The notes beneath the pieces are model-generated. The model was not told where the DNA came from, searched no databases, and was given only the letters and a program-made list of their open reading frames with translations. The translations under genes and the position numbers were made by a program. This document shows, one piece after another, positions 35,515 through 44,855 of a stretch of 64,000 nt of DNA. This DNA is from Pseudarthrobacter sp. W1I19 (GTDB lineage: Bacteria; Actinomycetota; Actinomycetes; Actinomycetales; Micrococcaceae), in contig NZ_JAUSZR010000001.1 in the NCBI RefSeq assembly GCF_030817835.1, positions 2,976,001 to 3,040,000 of the forward strand, written 5' to 3'. Each line of letters opens with the position of its first letter. Positions within the stretch are counted from its first letter, which is position 1.

Positions 35515-36549
35515 ATGCAGCTCACCATCGACCTCACCGGCCGCGACGTCCTGGTGGCCGGCTCGGACCACGCCGCCCGGCAGGCGGTGCGCCGCTACGA
35601 GGCCGCCGGCGCCCTGGTGTACCGCCTCAGCACCCCGCAGGGCGCCGGCCATGACGGCCCCCTGCCCGAGCGCCCCTTCCTGGTGGCAGCGGTCGACGAC
35701 GGGCAGCCCGGCTGGGAGCCGCTGCTGGACCGGTGCCGCGCAGCCGGTATCCCCGTGGCAGTGGAACCTGCTGCCGGACCGGTAGGCCACGTCACCCTGG
35801 TAGGCGGCGGACCCGGAACCACCGAGCTGCTCACTGTCGGCGCCGTCAAGGCGCTGCGCGATGCCGACGTCGTCTTTTATGACCGGCTGGCCCCCTGCCA
35901 GGACTTGCCGCAGCTGACCTCGGCAGAACTCGTGGATGTGGGCAAGAAGCCCGGGCACCACAAAGTCAGCCAGGCCGACATCGAAAAGCTGATGGTGGAA
36001 AGCGCCCTCGCGGGCAACAACGTGGTCCGGCTCAAAGGCGGCGATCCGTACGTCTTTGGCCGCGGCGGCGAGGAAGTTGCCTCCTGCGTGGCAGCCGGCC
36101 TCCCGGTCCGCGTCATCTCCGGCGTCACCAGCGCCATCTCCGTCCCCGCGGCGGCCGGAATCCCCGTGACGCACCGCGAAGTGAGCCACATGTTCACCGT
36201 GGTCTCCGGGCACGCCCCTTTGACCGAAAAGGAGCACCAGCACCTGGCCGGCCTGGGCGGCACCATCGTTGTGTTAATGGGCATCGGCACCCTGCACCAG
36301 CTTGCCGCAGGCCTCCGCCGGGCAGGAATGCGCACGGACATGCCCATGGCGATTGTTGAACGTGGCTACCGGCCCGGACAACGCACCACCATTGCGGACC
36401 TGGGCACCATCACCACGGCGGCCGCCGGCTGCAGCAACCCGGCTGTGCTGGTCATCGGTGAGGTGGTGCGGGTGGCGGAAGCCAACCGCGGGCATGCTGA
36501 GGCCGCCGCCGACCTGGACAGGCTGGCGGCCTCGCTGCTGGGCTCGTGA
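35515..36549 (+). CDS. cobA: Uroporphyrinogen-III C-methyltransferase with vestigial precorrin-2 dehydrogenase domain
   Basis: A 344-residue protein that methylates uroporphyrinogen III to precorrin-2 with SAM, the branch to siroheme. The SUMT domain starts with VTLVGGGPGTTELLT (about 92) and contains VRLKGGDPYVFGRGGEE (about 168) and GVTSAISVPAAAGIP (about 202). The first 80 residues look like a shortened CysG-type Rossmann unit: LTGRDVLVAGSDHAARQAVRR retains a beta-alpha-beta start but lacks GxGxxG, so NAD-dependent dehydrogenation is doubtful. It starts 2 bp after nirB. The oxidation and iron insertion steps must then come from elsewhere. Confidence 0.9.
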   Translation: MQLTIDLTGRDVLVAGSDHAARQAVRRYEAAGALVYRLSTPQGAGHDGPLPERPFLVAAVDDGQPGWEPLLDRCRAAGIPVAVEPAAGPVGHVTLVGGGPGTTELLTVGAVKALRDADVVFYDRLAPCQDLPQLTSAELVDVGKKPGHHKVSQADIEKLMVESALAGNNVVRLKGGDPYVFGRGGEEVASCVAAGLPVRVISGVTSAISVPAAAGIPVTHREVSHMFTVVSGHAPLTEKEHQHLAGLGGTIVVLMGIGTLHQLAAGLRRAGMRTDMPMAIVERGYRPGQRTTIADLGTITTAAAGCSNPAVLVIGEVVRVAEANRGHAEAAADLDRLAASLLGS

Positions 36550-36563
36550 AAGGATTGACCTCC

Positions 36564-37712
36564 ATGAATGCACTCGCACCGGCCGAAACACCACAGGTCG
36601 ACGAAACGCCCGAGGCGGCAGAAGCGCCGCTGGAGGGTTTCCGCATCGGTGTGACCTCGGACCGGCGGTCCCAGGACCTGATCGAGGCCCTCGAACGCCG
36701 CGGCGCCGAGGTGCTGCACGCCCCCGCCCTGAAGATCGCCCCGGTCCAGGAGGACATGCGCCTCATCGACGACACCCGGGCCATCATCGCCGCCAAGCCG
36801 GACCTGTGCATCGCCACCACCGCCTACGGCATGCGCCGCTGGTGTGAGGCAGCGGATTCCTTCGGCATCGGCGACGAGCTGCTGGAAACCCTCGGTGCCT
36901 GCCGGATGTTCGTCCGGGGACCCAAGGCCCGCGGCGCGGTGCGCGCGGCCGGCCTGGCCGACGTCGGAATCAGCAGCGACGAAACCACCGCCACCCTGGT
37001 GGATATGTTGCTGACCGAAGGCGTCCGCGGCAAGACCGTGGCCGTGCAGCTGCACGGCTACACGGATGTCCGGCAGTTGGAGCGCCTGCGCATGTCCGGT
37101 GCCACCGTCCTGACTGTCACCCCATACCGCTGGGTGAAGCCCGACGGCGAGGACAAGCTTCCCCGCCTCATCGAGGCGGTATGCAGCGGAAACCTGGACG
37201 TCCTCACCTTCACCAGCGCGCCCGCCGTCGACGCCCTGTGGAGCACTGCCCACGAAATGGGCGTCTACAAGCAGCTGATCGACAGCCTGAAGACGAACGT
37301 AACCACGGCCGTGGTGGGTCCGGTGACCGCGCAGCCGCTGCTGGACGCCGGTATCACCCCCCTGATTCCGGAACGCTTCCGGATGGGGGCGCTCATCCGG
37401 CTGGTGTGCGAGCACCTCGCACTGAACCATGTCCGGCGCCTGGATACGAGGTCCGGCAACATCGAGCTGCGCGGCAGGAGCCTGCGGATCGACGGCCAGC
37501 CGGTGGAACTGGCACCGGCCCCGCTGCTGCTGCTCCGTGCGCTGCTGGGGGCAGGCGGCGCGGTCCTGTCCCGCGAATCCCTGTCCGACCTGCTGGAACT
37601 GCGCGGTTCGGTCCACGCGCTGGACATGACCGTGAGCCGGCTCCGTTCCTCGCTCCCGGACGGCCGTCTCGTGGAGACAGTGGTGAAGCGCGGCTACCGG
37701 ATCCGCGTCTAG
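36564..37712 (+). CDS. hemD: Uroporphyrinogen-III synthase fused to a winged-helix domain
   Basis: A 382-residue fusion. Residues about 25-270 are a HemD domain, which closes hydroxymethylbilane to uroporphyrinogen III, with the GVTSDRRSQDLIEAL opening and the LTFTSAPAV segment near 215. Residues about 290-380 form an OmpR/PhoB-type winged helix, ending in LDMTVSRLRSSLPDGRLVETVVKRGYRIRV-like sequence split over two conserved strands. This fusion is known in actinobacteria and may let the protein sense or control tetrapyrrole or nitrite metabolism. I start at ATG 36564, with AAAGGA 9 bases before it; a GTG overlapping the cobA stop at 36546 is possible. Confidence 0.9.
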   Translation: MNALAPAETPQVDETPEAAEAPLEGFRIGVTSDRRSQDLIEALERRGAEVLHAPALKIAPVQEDMRLIDDTRAIIAAKPDLCIATTAYGMRRWCEAADSFGIGDELLETLGACRMFVRGPKARGAVRAAGLADVGISSDETTATLVDMLLTEGVRGKTVAVQLHGYTDVRQLERLRMSGATVLTVTPYRWVKPDGEDKLPRLIEAVCSGNLDVLTFTSAPAVDALWSTAHEMGVYKQLIDSLKTNVTTAVVGPVTAQPLLDAGITPLIPERFRMGALIRLVCEHLALNHVRRLDTRSGNIELRGRSLRIDGQPVELAPAPLLLLRALLGAGGAVLSRESLSDLLELRGSVHALDMTVSRLRSSLPDGRLVETVVKRGYRIRV

Positions 37713-37732
37713 TGCCTCCAAAGCGCCACTCG

Positions 37733-37761
37733 AAGTGCCCGGGTTTTGGACCCGGGCACTT
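37733..37761 (+). terminator. Intrinsic terminator after hemD
   Basis: AAGTGCCCGGGT (37733-37744) and ACCCGGGCACTT (37750-37761) make a 12-bp perfect stem with a 5-base loop 20 bp after the hemD stop. It ends the nirB-cobA-hemD transcript. The remaining 208 bp before the next start holds a promoter region but no gene. Confidence 0.8.
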
Positions 37762-37969
37762 TGCATATGGCGGGATGCACTCCGAATGTGTCCGTCCGCA
37801 GACGGATGAGAGGCACGTCACGGGTTCTGTTACCGGCCGGTAAAAACTGGCGAACGCGGGCCGGTTAAACGGCAACTGAGGGGAAACACCCCGGAAAAAG
37901 CAGGGTTCTACGCTGGGTTCCATCACGAAGTTCCGGCCGTTCACCGGCCGCCAGCGAAAGGGCCAGCAC

Positions 37970-38836
37970 ATGTCCGCTCCGGCACCCTCCACCTCCACCG
38001 TTCCCGCCACCCGCATCGTCATTGCGGGAGCGGGACCTGCTGCCCAGGCACTGGTCAGCCAGCTCAACCGTGCACGGTTCACGGGCACCATCACCGTGCT
38101 GAGCAACCGGGACGACACTCCCGAGGAGCTGCTGGAGCTGGCGCTGCTCCCCCAGGTTTCGGTCCGGTTCGGCCAGCCCGCGAGCCACATCGACCCGGAG
38201 ACGCGGACGGTGGCAACGGCGGACGGCATGGAATTCAGCTACGACCAGCTGGTCATCGCCACCGGATCAGCAGCGGTGGCCAACCCGGTGGAGGGCGCCA
38301 ACCGCTGCCTGAGCTACTCCACCATCGACGACGCCGCCCGGATTGGCGAGGCCGTCAGCGAAGTCACGCGGGAACTGGGCCGTCGGCCGCTGGGGATCCT
38401 GGTGGGCACGGGTGCCGCAGCCGGGCAGGCTGAGGCCGTGCTCCGTGCCAGGGGTGTGCGGCCCATCCGCACTACGGCCCGGCCGGCCGCGGTGGTTCCC
38501 GGCACCTCAGCCGGGCTCGCAGCCTCCAGCGTTGTTTTCGAGGATGGCAGCAGCATGATCGGCGACCTGGTGGTCCTGGCCGAAGAACGGGTGTCCCGGG
38601 ACGGCCTTGCCGCCAGCGCGGGCCTGCAGACCGCCGCTACCGGCGGGATTGTCATCAGCAAGGACTTCCGCACCTCCGTCCCCGGAATCTGGGCCATCGG
38701 TGACGCGGCAGCGTTCGACGGCGTCCGCCTGGGCCTGCTGGTCGCGGCGGCTTCCGCGGCGGGCGCTTGCGCCACGGAGCTCCTGAGCGCTTCGTCCGCT
38801 TCGTCCGCTCCCTCCGCGCTGCCGGCCGCCGCCTGA
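37970..38836 (+). CDS. Short FAD-dependent oxidoreductase, NirB/rubredoxin reductase-like
   Basis: A 288-residue pyridine nucleotide-disulfide-oxidoreductase-type flavoprotein. It has the FAD motif IVIAGAGPAAQALV (about 16-29), the ATGSAA segment near 93 and the terminal GDAAAFDGVRLG (about 244). The NAD-binding central part is compressed: GILVGTGAAAGQAEAVL is present but the domain is short, and the protein ends with an Ala/Ser-rich tail. It is about 100 residues shorter than typical rubredoxin or nitrite reductase flavoproteins. It lies just downstream of the nitrite reductase operon, so an accessory electron-transfer role is possible but unproven. Confidence 0.75.
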   Translation: MSAPAPSTSTVPATRIVIAGAGPAAQALVSQLNRARFTGTITVLSNRDDTPEELLELALLPQVSVRFGQPASHIDPETRTVATADGMEFSYDQLVIATGSAAVANPVEGANRCLSYSTIDDAARIGEAVSEVTRELGRRPLGILVGTGAAAGQAEAVLRARGVRPIRTTARPAAVVPGTSAGLAASSVVFEDGSSMIGDLVVLAEERVSRDGLAASAGLQTAATGGIVISKDFRTSVPGIWAIGDAAAFDGVRLGLLVAAASAAGACATELLSASSASSAPSALPAAA

Positions 38837-38838
38837 CC

Positions 38839-38905
38839 AGCAACGCGAGGTCACTTACGGCCCGTTCCACGGGGAAAGATGGGCCGGAAATGACCACGCG
38901 TTGCT
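38839..38905. repeat. Structured inverted repeat, copy 2 (upstream of deoC)
   Basis: AGCAACGCGAGGTCA (38839-38853) pairs with TGACCACGCGTTGCT (38891-38905) with one mismatch. GGCCC (38859-38863) pairs with GGGCC (38881-38885). The 5-base internal loops and the 17-base apical loop are the same lengths as in the copy at 30274-30338. It begins 2 bp after the preceding stop codon. Confidence 0.75.
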
Positions 38906-38980
38906 CTGTGGCAAGATGGTTCCGAAACGAGCCAGGGCGTCACAACGCCTCGGCCCACCGGCCCCTTGGAGAGGACCATC

Positions 38981-39706
38981 ATGAGCAACGAAGCCACCCC
39001 TTCCGTTCAAACAGCCGCAACCGGCGCCCCGTCTTCCGGCAGCATCGCGTCATTCATCGACCACACGCTGCTGAAGCCCGAAGCGGGTGAGGCCGATGTC
39101 CTCAAAGTGTGTGCCGAAGCGGCTGAGTACCACTTCAAGTCCGTCTGCGTGAACCCCGTCTGGGTCAAGACCGTGAAGAAGGCCCTTCGGGGTTCCGGCG
39201 TCCTCACCTGCTCGGTGGTAGGTTTCCCGCTGGGCGCCACGCCCACGGACGTCAAGACGTTCGAGGCCCGCGGGGCTGTGCTGGACGGCGCCGACGAAGT
39301 GGACATGGTCATCAACATCGCCGCTGCCCGTGCCGGGGACAAGGGCGCGCTGGTTGAGGACATCACGTCGGTGGCGGAGGCTGTCCACGCCAGTGATGCC
39401 ACCCTGAAGGTCATCATCGAAACGGCGCTGCTCACGGACAGCCAGAAGGTCCTTGCCTGTGAAGCCGCCGTGGAGGCCGGCGCTGATTTCGTCAAAACCT
39501 CAACCGGCTTCAACGGCGGAGGCGCCACCGCCGAGGACATCGCCCTGATGCGCCGCACGGTAGGTCCCGGCCTTGGCGTCAAGGCCTCCGGCGGCGTGCG
39601 TTCCCTCGAGGACGCGCAGGCTATGATTGCTGCAGGTGCAACACGTATTGGTGCCAGCTCCGGCATCGCCATCGTCAAGGGTGAACAGGGTTCGTCCTCC
39701 TACTGA
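38981..39706 (+). CDS. deoC: Deoxyribose-phosphate aldolase
   Basis: A 241-residue class I aldolase that splits 2-deoxyribose 5-phosphate into glyceraldehyde 3-phosphate and acetaldehyde. The Schiff-base lysine is K172 in DFVKTSTGF; the second active-site lysine is K201 in [10 protein letters not shown]; the conserved Asp is in DEVDMVINI (about 105). I chose the ATG at 38981, with GAGAGGA just upstream, over an in-frame TTG at 38966. With punA and the phosphosugar mutase nearby, it completes nucleoside sugar breakdown. Confidence 0.95.
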   Translation: MSNEATPSVQTAATGAPSSGSIASFIDHTLLKPEAGEADVLKVCAEAAEYHFKSVCVNPVWVKTVKKALRGSGVLTCSVVGFPLGATPTDVKTFEARGAVLDGADEVDMVINIAAARAGDKGALVEDITSVAEAVHASDATLKVIIETALLTDSQKVLACEAAVEAGADFVKTSTGFNGGGATAEDIALMRRTVGPGLGVKASGGVRSLEDAQAMIAAGATRIGASSGIAIVKGEQGSSSY

Positions 39707-39757
39707 CGGCAACCGGAGCCGCCACAGATTGAGGCCCCCGCGGCCAAGGAGGAATGA

Positions 39758-40021
39758 ATGTCCAGCAAGATCACGGCTTCCAGCCACGGCCCGGCGTCTC
39801 ACGAAGGGGCACTCCAGACCCCCCAGAACGAGAACAAGCTCGGCACAAGCATCATCCTCTTTGTGGTCTGCATGGCCCTGTTCCTCGGCGCCATCTATTC
39901 CCTGTCTTTCCTGACGCTCGGCAACCCGTGGCCCATGGCCGCGTGCCTGGCGCTGTTCGCCCTGGCGTACTGGATCCCGCAAACCATCCTGGGCCGCTCG
40001 GACTCCGCCGGCGAGCACTAA
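39758..40021 (+). CDS. Small hypothetical membrane protein
   Basis: An 87-residue protein with a polar N-terminus (1-28) and two membrane helices at about 29-50 and 57-76, the latter ending in YWIPQTILGRSD. AAGGAGG stands 5 bases before the ATG, a strong ribosome site. It follows deoC by 51 bp and is probably co-transcribed. I do not recognise a named family. The 118 bp after it hold a terminator. Confidence 0.78.
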   Translation: MSSKITASSHGPASHEGALQTPQNENKLGTSIILFVVCMALFLGAIYSLSFLTLGNPWPMAACLALFALAYWIPQTILGRSDSAGEH

Positions 40022-40100
40022 TCCCAAGTAAGTAGCAGTAACTGTCGTTTTGAACGCTCGTAGCGACACTTAGTGCTACCCAGTTGGGTAACAAGCCAAC

Positions 40101-40132
40101 GAAACCCCCGGGACCGCTGTCCCGGGGGTTTC
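40101..40132. terminator. Bidirectional intrinsic terminator
   Basis: GAAACCCCCGGGAC (40101-40114), loop CGCT, and GTCCCGGGGGTTTC (40119-40132) form a 14-bp perfect stem between the convergent small membrane protein and YdjM-like genes. Confidence 0.88.
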
Positions 40133-40139
40133 TGCATAC

Positions 40140-40955
40140 TTAGAACCAGATGCGGGTCCAGGCTTCGGCTGCCGCCGTCACGCTGGTCCAGTGGGTCCGG
40201 GCTATCGCCCAGCCGGCCACACACAACCCCACCATCGCGTAAGCGCTCACGGGGATCAGCAGCAGCCACTCGCGCTTGGACCCCGCACGGCCGAGCAACG
40301 GTACGGACAGCGCGCCGTTGGGCCGCCACACCTGGCGCAGCAGCGGCAGCCGGCGCAGCACCTTGGGCGGCCGGATCACCAGCGGCCACAGCAGGGGCAC
40401 TCCGTTTGTGGTGATGAGGTCCCCCACAATATGCACCACCACGCCTGTCAGCATCGAAACGGGCAGCCAGGTCCACTGGTCCGGCGCGAACCAGGTGACA
40501 AGCCCGGCCATGGTCAGCGCGAAGATCCAGTTGCTGATGAACCCCGCCTTCGGGAACAGCTTCAACGCCTTGGCCGCGATGTTGATCATAAACATGCACA
40601 GCAGGCCGGCACCCACGGAGAGCAGGCCCCACTGGGTCTGCAGCTGGAACTGACCGGCCAACGTGGCCAGCAGCACAAAGAAGGCAGCTCCAAGGAGGGA
40701 GTGTGTCCCCTGCCGGTGCCCGCCGCTGGCATTTTCAATTCCGACGGCGATCAGATTCGACAGCGGCGGCAGGGCATTCGCTACCGTGCTGTGCCGGTGG
40801 TCCCAGTCGCACACCAGCGCGGTGCCCGCCGTCGCCATCCCGCCGATCAGGATCCCGGTGGCGTCCAGCGGATACCAGCCAAGGGTGTACGGCCCCGTTG
40901 AGGCAATAGCTACCCACGCCGCGGCTCCCGACGCGGCGTGATGTCCTCCCATCAA
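40140..40955 (-). CDS. YdjM-like membrane-bound metal-dependent hydrolase
   Basis: A 271-residue inner-membrane protein of the YdjM/DUF457 family, annotated as predicted metal-dependent hydrolases. The N-terminal MMGGHHAASG supplies the typical paired His, LVCDWDHRHST (about 48) the Asp/His set, and HRQGTHSLLGA (about 80) the third motif. Five or six hydrophobic segments follow, with a second HIVGDLITTNGVPLLWP motif near 175. Its substrate is unknown. It ends near the mfd gene stop on the same strand and starts a few bases downstream of it. Confidence 0.85.
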   Translation of the reverse strand: MMGGHHAASGAAAWVAIASTGPYTLGWYPLDATGILIGGMATAGTALVCDWDHRHSTVANALPPLSNLIAVGIENASGGHRQGTHSLLGAAFFVLLATLAGQFQLQTQWGLLSVGAGLLCMFMINIAAKALKLFPKAGFISNWIFALTMAGLVTWFAPDQWTWLPVSMLTGVVVHIVGDLITTNGVPLLWPLVIRPPKVLRRLPLLRQVWRPNGALSVPLLGRAGSKREWLLLIPVSAYAMVGLCVAGWAIARTHWTSVTAAAEAWTRIWF

Positions 40956-40958
40956 GTC

Positions 40959-43900
40959 CTAACCCACCGCCAGTGGCTGGTCCGAGAAGATGTTGCGAAT
41001 GACGCCGTTGGCCCATTCCAGGATCTCCGCGTCCTGCAGGTCCCGGCCGCCGATCTTCGCCGTTTTCGGCTTGGGGATCAGCACGGCGTCGAGGGCGGGC
41101 TTGGACTGGGATCCCGGGTACATCCGGTTCAGCCGCATCACCTTGGACTCGGGGAGGGCGGCCGGCGAGAACTTGATGAAGTTGCCCTGCAGCGCGACGT
41201 CGGACAGGCCCGCTTCCCGCGCCCCCACCCGGAAGCGGGCCACCGCCACCAGGTTCTGGGCGGGCAGCGGCGGCTCACCATACCTGTCCACCAGCTCAGC
41301 CAGGACTTCGTCGATGGCCTCGTTGGTGAGGGCTGCTGCCAGCTTGCGGTAGGCCTCCAGCCGGAGCCGCTCCCCCGGCACGTAGTCGTGCGGAAGGTGG
41401 GCGTTGACCGGCAGTTCGATCTTCATCTCGGCGGCCTTCTCCTCGGCCTCGCCGCGGAAGTCGGCCACGGCCTCGCCCACCAGGCGGATATAGAGGTCGA
41501 AGCCCACACCCTGGATGTGCCCGGACTGTTCGCCGCCCAGCAGGTTGCCCGCGCCGCGGATTTCGAGGTCCTTCATGGCCAGCTGCATACCTGCGCCCAG
41601 TTCGTTGTGCGTGGCCACCGCTTTGAGCCGTTCCAGTGCAACTTCGCCCAGCGGTTTCTCCGACGGGTAGAGGAAGTAGGCGTACGCACGCTCGCGGCCG
41701 CGGCCCACGCGTCCGCGGAGCTGGTGAAGCTGGGACAGGCCGTACTTGTCCGCCCCGTCCACAATCAGGGTGTTGGCGTTGGAGATGTCGAGGCCGGTTT
41801 CGATGATGGTGGTGCACACCAGCACGTCGAACCGCTTCTCCCAGAAGTCCACGATGATCTGCTCCAGCCGGCTCTCGGACATCTGCCCGTGGGCCACCTC
41901 CACCCGGGCTTCCGGGACCAGTTCGCGGATCTTGGCGGCGGTGCGCTCAATGGTGGACACCCGGTTATGGACCAGGAACACCTGGCCTTCGCGCATCAGC
42001 TCACGCCGGATGGCGGCGGAGGTCTGCTTGTCCGTGTAGGGTCCCACGTAGGTCAGGACAGGGTGCCGTTCCTCCGGCGGGGTGGCCAGGGTGGACGTCT
42101 CGCGGATCCCGGTGAGGGACATTTCCAGAGTGCGCGGGATGGGGGTGGCACTCATGGCCAGCACGTCCACGTTGGTGCGCATTTTCTTCAGCGCTTCCTT
42201 GTGCTCCACGCCGAAGCGCTGTTCCTCGTCCACGATTACCAGGCCCAGGTCCTTGAACTCGAAGTCCTTGGACAGCAGACGGTGCGTGCCGATCACCACG
42301 TCCACCGATCCGCTCTTGACGCCTTCCACCGTTTCCTTGGTTTCCTTGGTTCCCTGGAACCGGGACAGGGCCTTCACCCGCAGCGGGAACCCGGAGAAGC
42401 GCTCGGTGAATGTCTCGTAGTGCTGCTGCGCCAGCAGGGTGGTGGGAACCAGCACAGCCACCTGCTTGCCGTCCTGGACCGCCTTGAACGCTGCACGCAC
42501 GGCGATCTCCGTCTTGCCGTAGCCCACGTCGCCGGACACCAGCCGGTCCATGGGGATCTCGCGCTCCATGTCCGCCTTGACCTCGTTGATGGTGGTCAGC
42601 TGATCGGGGGTCTCCACGTACGGGAAGGCTTCCTCGAGCTCGCGCTGCCAGGGAGTGTCCGGGGCGAAGGCGTGCCCGCGGGAGGCCATCCGGGCCGAAT
42701 ACAGCCGGATCAGCTCGCCCGCGATCTCCTTGACGGCCTTCCGGGCCTTGGACTTGGTGCTGGCCCAGTCCGCGCCGCCCATCTTGCTCAGTACCGGCGT
42801 ATCGCCACCGACATAGCGCGTCACCTGGTCCAGCTGGTCCGTGGGGACAAACAGCCGGTCCCCCGGGGCGCCGCGCTTGGACGGCGCGTACTCCAGGACC
42901 AGGTACTCACGAACTCCATCACCACCGCCGGCAACCTTGCGCTGGATCAGCTCCACGAACCGGCCGATGCCGTGCTGTTCGTGCACCACATGGTCGCCTG
43001 CGACCAGCTGGAGCGGGTCCACCGCGTTGCGCCGCTTCGAGGGCATGCGGCGCATGTCCTTTGTGGACCCGGCGGAGGTCCGGCCCAGCAGGTCCGCTTC
43101 GGTGAGCAGGCCGAGCTTCAGCCCGTCCAGGACAAAACCGCGTCCGACGGCGGCAGTGGTCACCTCTATGATGCCCGCCTGGGGTTCGTGGTCCAGGCTG
43201 TCCACCCGGGCACAGGGGATGTCCGCGTCGTGGAACAGTTCGGCCAGCCGCTGGGCGGGCCCAGGGCCCTCGGTGGCCACCACGATCCGCCACTGGTCCC
43301 GCACGTGGGACCCGATGAAGTCCATCATTTCCGCGACCTCGCCCTGGTAGCCGCGCGGTTCGCGGGCGTGCAGGTTCAGGACGTCGATCTCGGGCAGCAG
43401 TTCCTCATCCTGGGCCAGCGACGTGATGGACCACCACGAAACCCCATGCTCCAGGGAAGAGGTGCGGGTCTCCGTCAGCGACCGGAAGCTGGCGGAATGG
43501 AGGGGCAGCGCTCGCCTGCGAGGTGAGGTCCAGCGGCGCGGTCCCGCCGTCGGACGCCATGGACCAGGCCGCTTCCAGGAATTCCTCATTCGTGGCGGCG
43601 AGATCGTGGGCGCGGGTTCGGACCTTCTCCGGTTCGATGACAACGGAGATGGAACCGGCGGGCAGCTGCTCCACAAACGGGACCATGGCGTCCACCAGCA
43701 CCGGAGCGAGGGATTCCATGCCTTCCACGGCGATGCCGCCGGCAATCTTTTCCAACATGTCCGCTGCAGCCGGAAGCTGGGTTTTGAGGGTTGCCGCGCG
43801 GGACATCACGGACGGGGTGATGAGGATTTCGCGGCACGGCGGTGCGTGCAGTTCGGTGGGGTGGTGCAGACCGGGGGAAGACAGCGAGCGCTGGTCGGCC

Positions 43901-44679
43901 ACGGCGAACCAGCGCATCTGGTCCACTTCGTCGCCGAAGAATTCGACCCGGATGGGGTGGTCCTCAGTGGGCGGGAAAACGTCGATGATGCCGCCGCGGA
44001 CGGCGAATTCGCCACGGTGGGTCACCATGTCCACCCGGGCGTAGGCGGCGTCGGCCAGGCTGCGCACCACATCGGTGAACGGCTTCTCCTGGCCCACTTT
44101 GAGTGTGACGGGAACCAGCTCACCCAGGCCAGCCACAACGGGCTGGACCACGGCGCGGACGGGCGCCACCACCACCCGGAGCGGCCCCGCCGTCGACGTT
44201 TCGGGGTGCGCGAGGCGGCGCAGCACGGACAGCCGCCGCCCTACCGTGTCCGAGCGCGGTGAAAGCCGTTCGTGCGGGAGGGTCTCCCAGCTGGGGAACT
44301 CGGCCACGGCATCGGCAGGAAGGTACGCGCGCAGGGCGGCGGTAAGGTCCTCGGCCTCCCGGCCGGTGGCGGTGACGGCCAGGACCACGCCCGGCCCCGC
44401 ACCGTCCGCTCCCCCGGCGGCGGCAGCCACACCGTCGGCCATCTCGGCAAGCAGCACAGGCCGCAGCCCCGCCGGGGCACTGATCTGGTAATCCTGGCCG
44501 CGGACAGCGAAGCCGCGGGCAGCCTCGGCGCGTACCCGGGCGAACGTCTGGTCCGCGGCGAGGGCGCGGCGCAGTCCCTCCAACGAAGGGCCTACGCTGG
44601 GCTTACCGGTGCTGGATTTGCCGGTGCCGGACTTTCCAGCGATGGATGTGCCGGCGGTGGACGGGCCGGGAAGGCTCAT
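40959..44679 (-). pseudogene. mfd: Transcription-repair coupling factor, with an apparent one-base frameshift
   Basis: Mfd removes stalled RNA polymerase and recruits UvrA. The N-terminal UvrB-like part reads in one frame from ATG 44679 (AGGAG 8 bases upstream) to about 43510. The rest, with the polymerase-interacting domain, helicase motifs GDVGYGKTE and DEEQRFG and the C-terminal TRCF domain, continues in the +1 frame to 40959. In frame 1 the sequence degrades after LDLTSQASAA; in frame 2 it becomes normal from ASFRSLTETRTSS. Removing one G from the GGGG run at 43502-43505 restores a 1239-residue protein of usual length. This may be a sequencing error, a real mutation or a programmed event. 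The first 30 residues hold a short Gly/Lys/Ser repeat. Confidence 0.88.
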
Positions 44680-44855
44680 GGCAGAAGCTCCTGTGGTGTT
44701 ACGAAAAAGCAGGCAGCGCGAAAGCCCGAAATTCGCTGCGAATCCCGGGTAGTTCCAGCCTACCCCCAGCCAGTGACATGGCAGCCGTCCAGGGCCGCCG
44801 CGGCTCCGAACCCCTACACAGGGACAGGTAAAGGAAAAGGACGAGAGGGCACAGC

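Noticed and set aside
37829..37855. Possible GlnR-like box upstream of the short FAD reductase (GTTAC-n6-GTAAA-n6-CGAAC)
   Set aside because: Only the first half-site fits well and the upstream GTCAC is out of the 11-bp phase, so it is too weak to list as a site.
40938..43526. 862-codon plus-strand frame opposite mfd
   Set aside because: It is the antisense of conserved Mfd helicase domains and shows no protein motif of its own.
44580..44679. P-loop-like GKSGTGKS at the Mfd N-terminus
   Set aside because: It comes from a short 15-bp DNA repeat coding Gly/Lys/Ser units, lies before the UvrB-like domain and has no NTPase fold around it.
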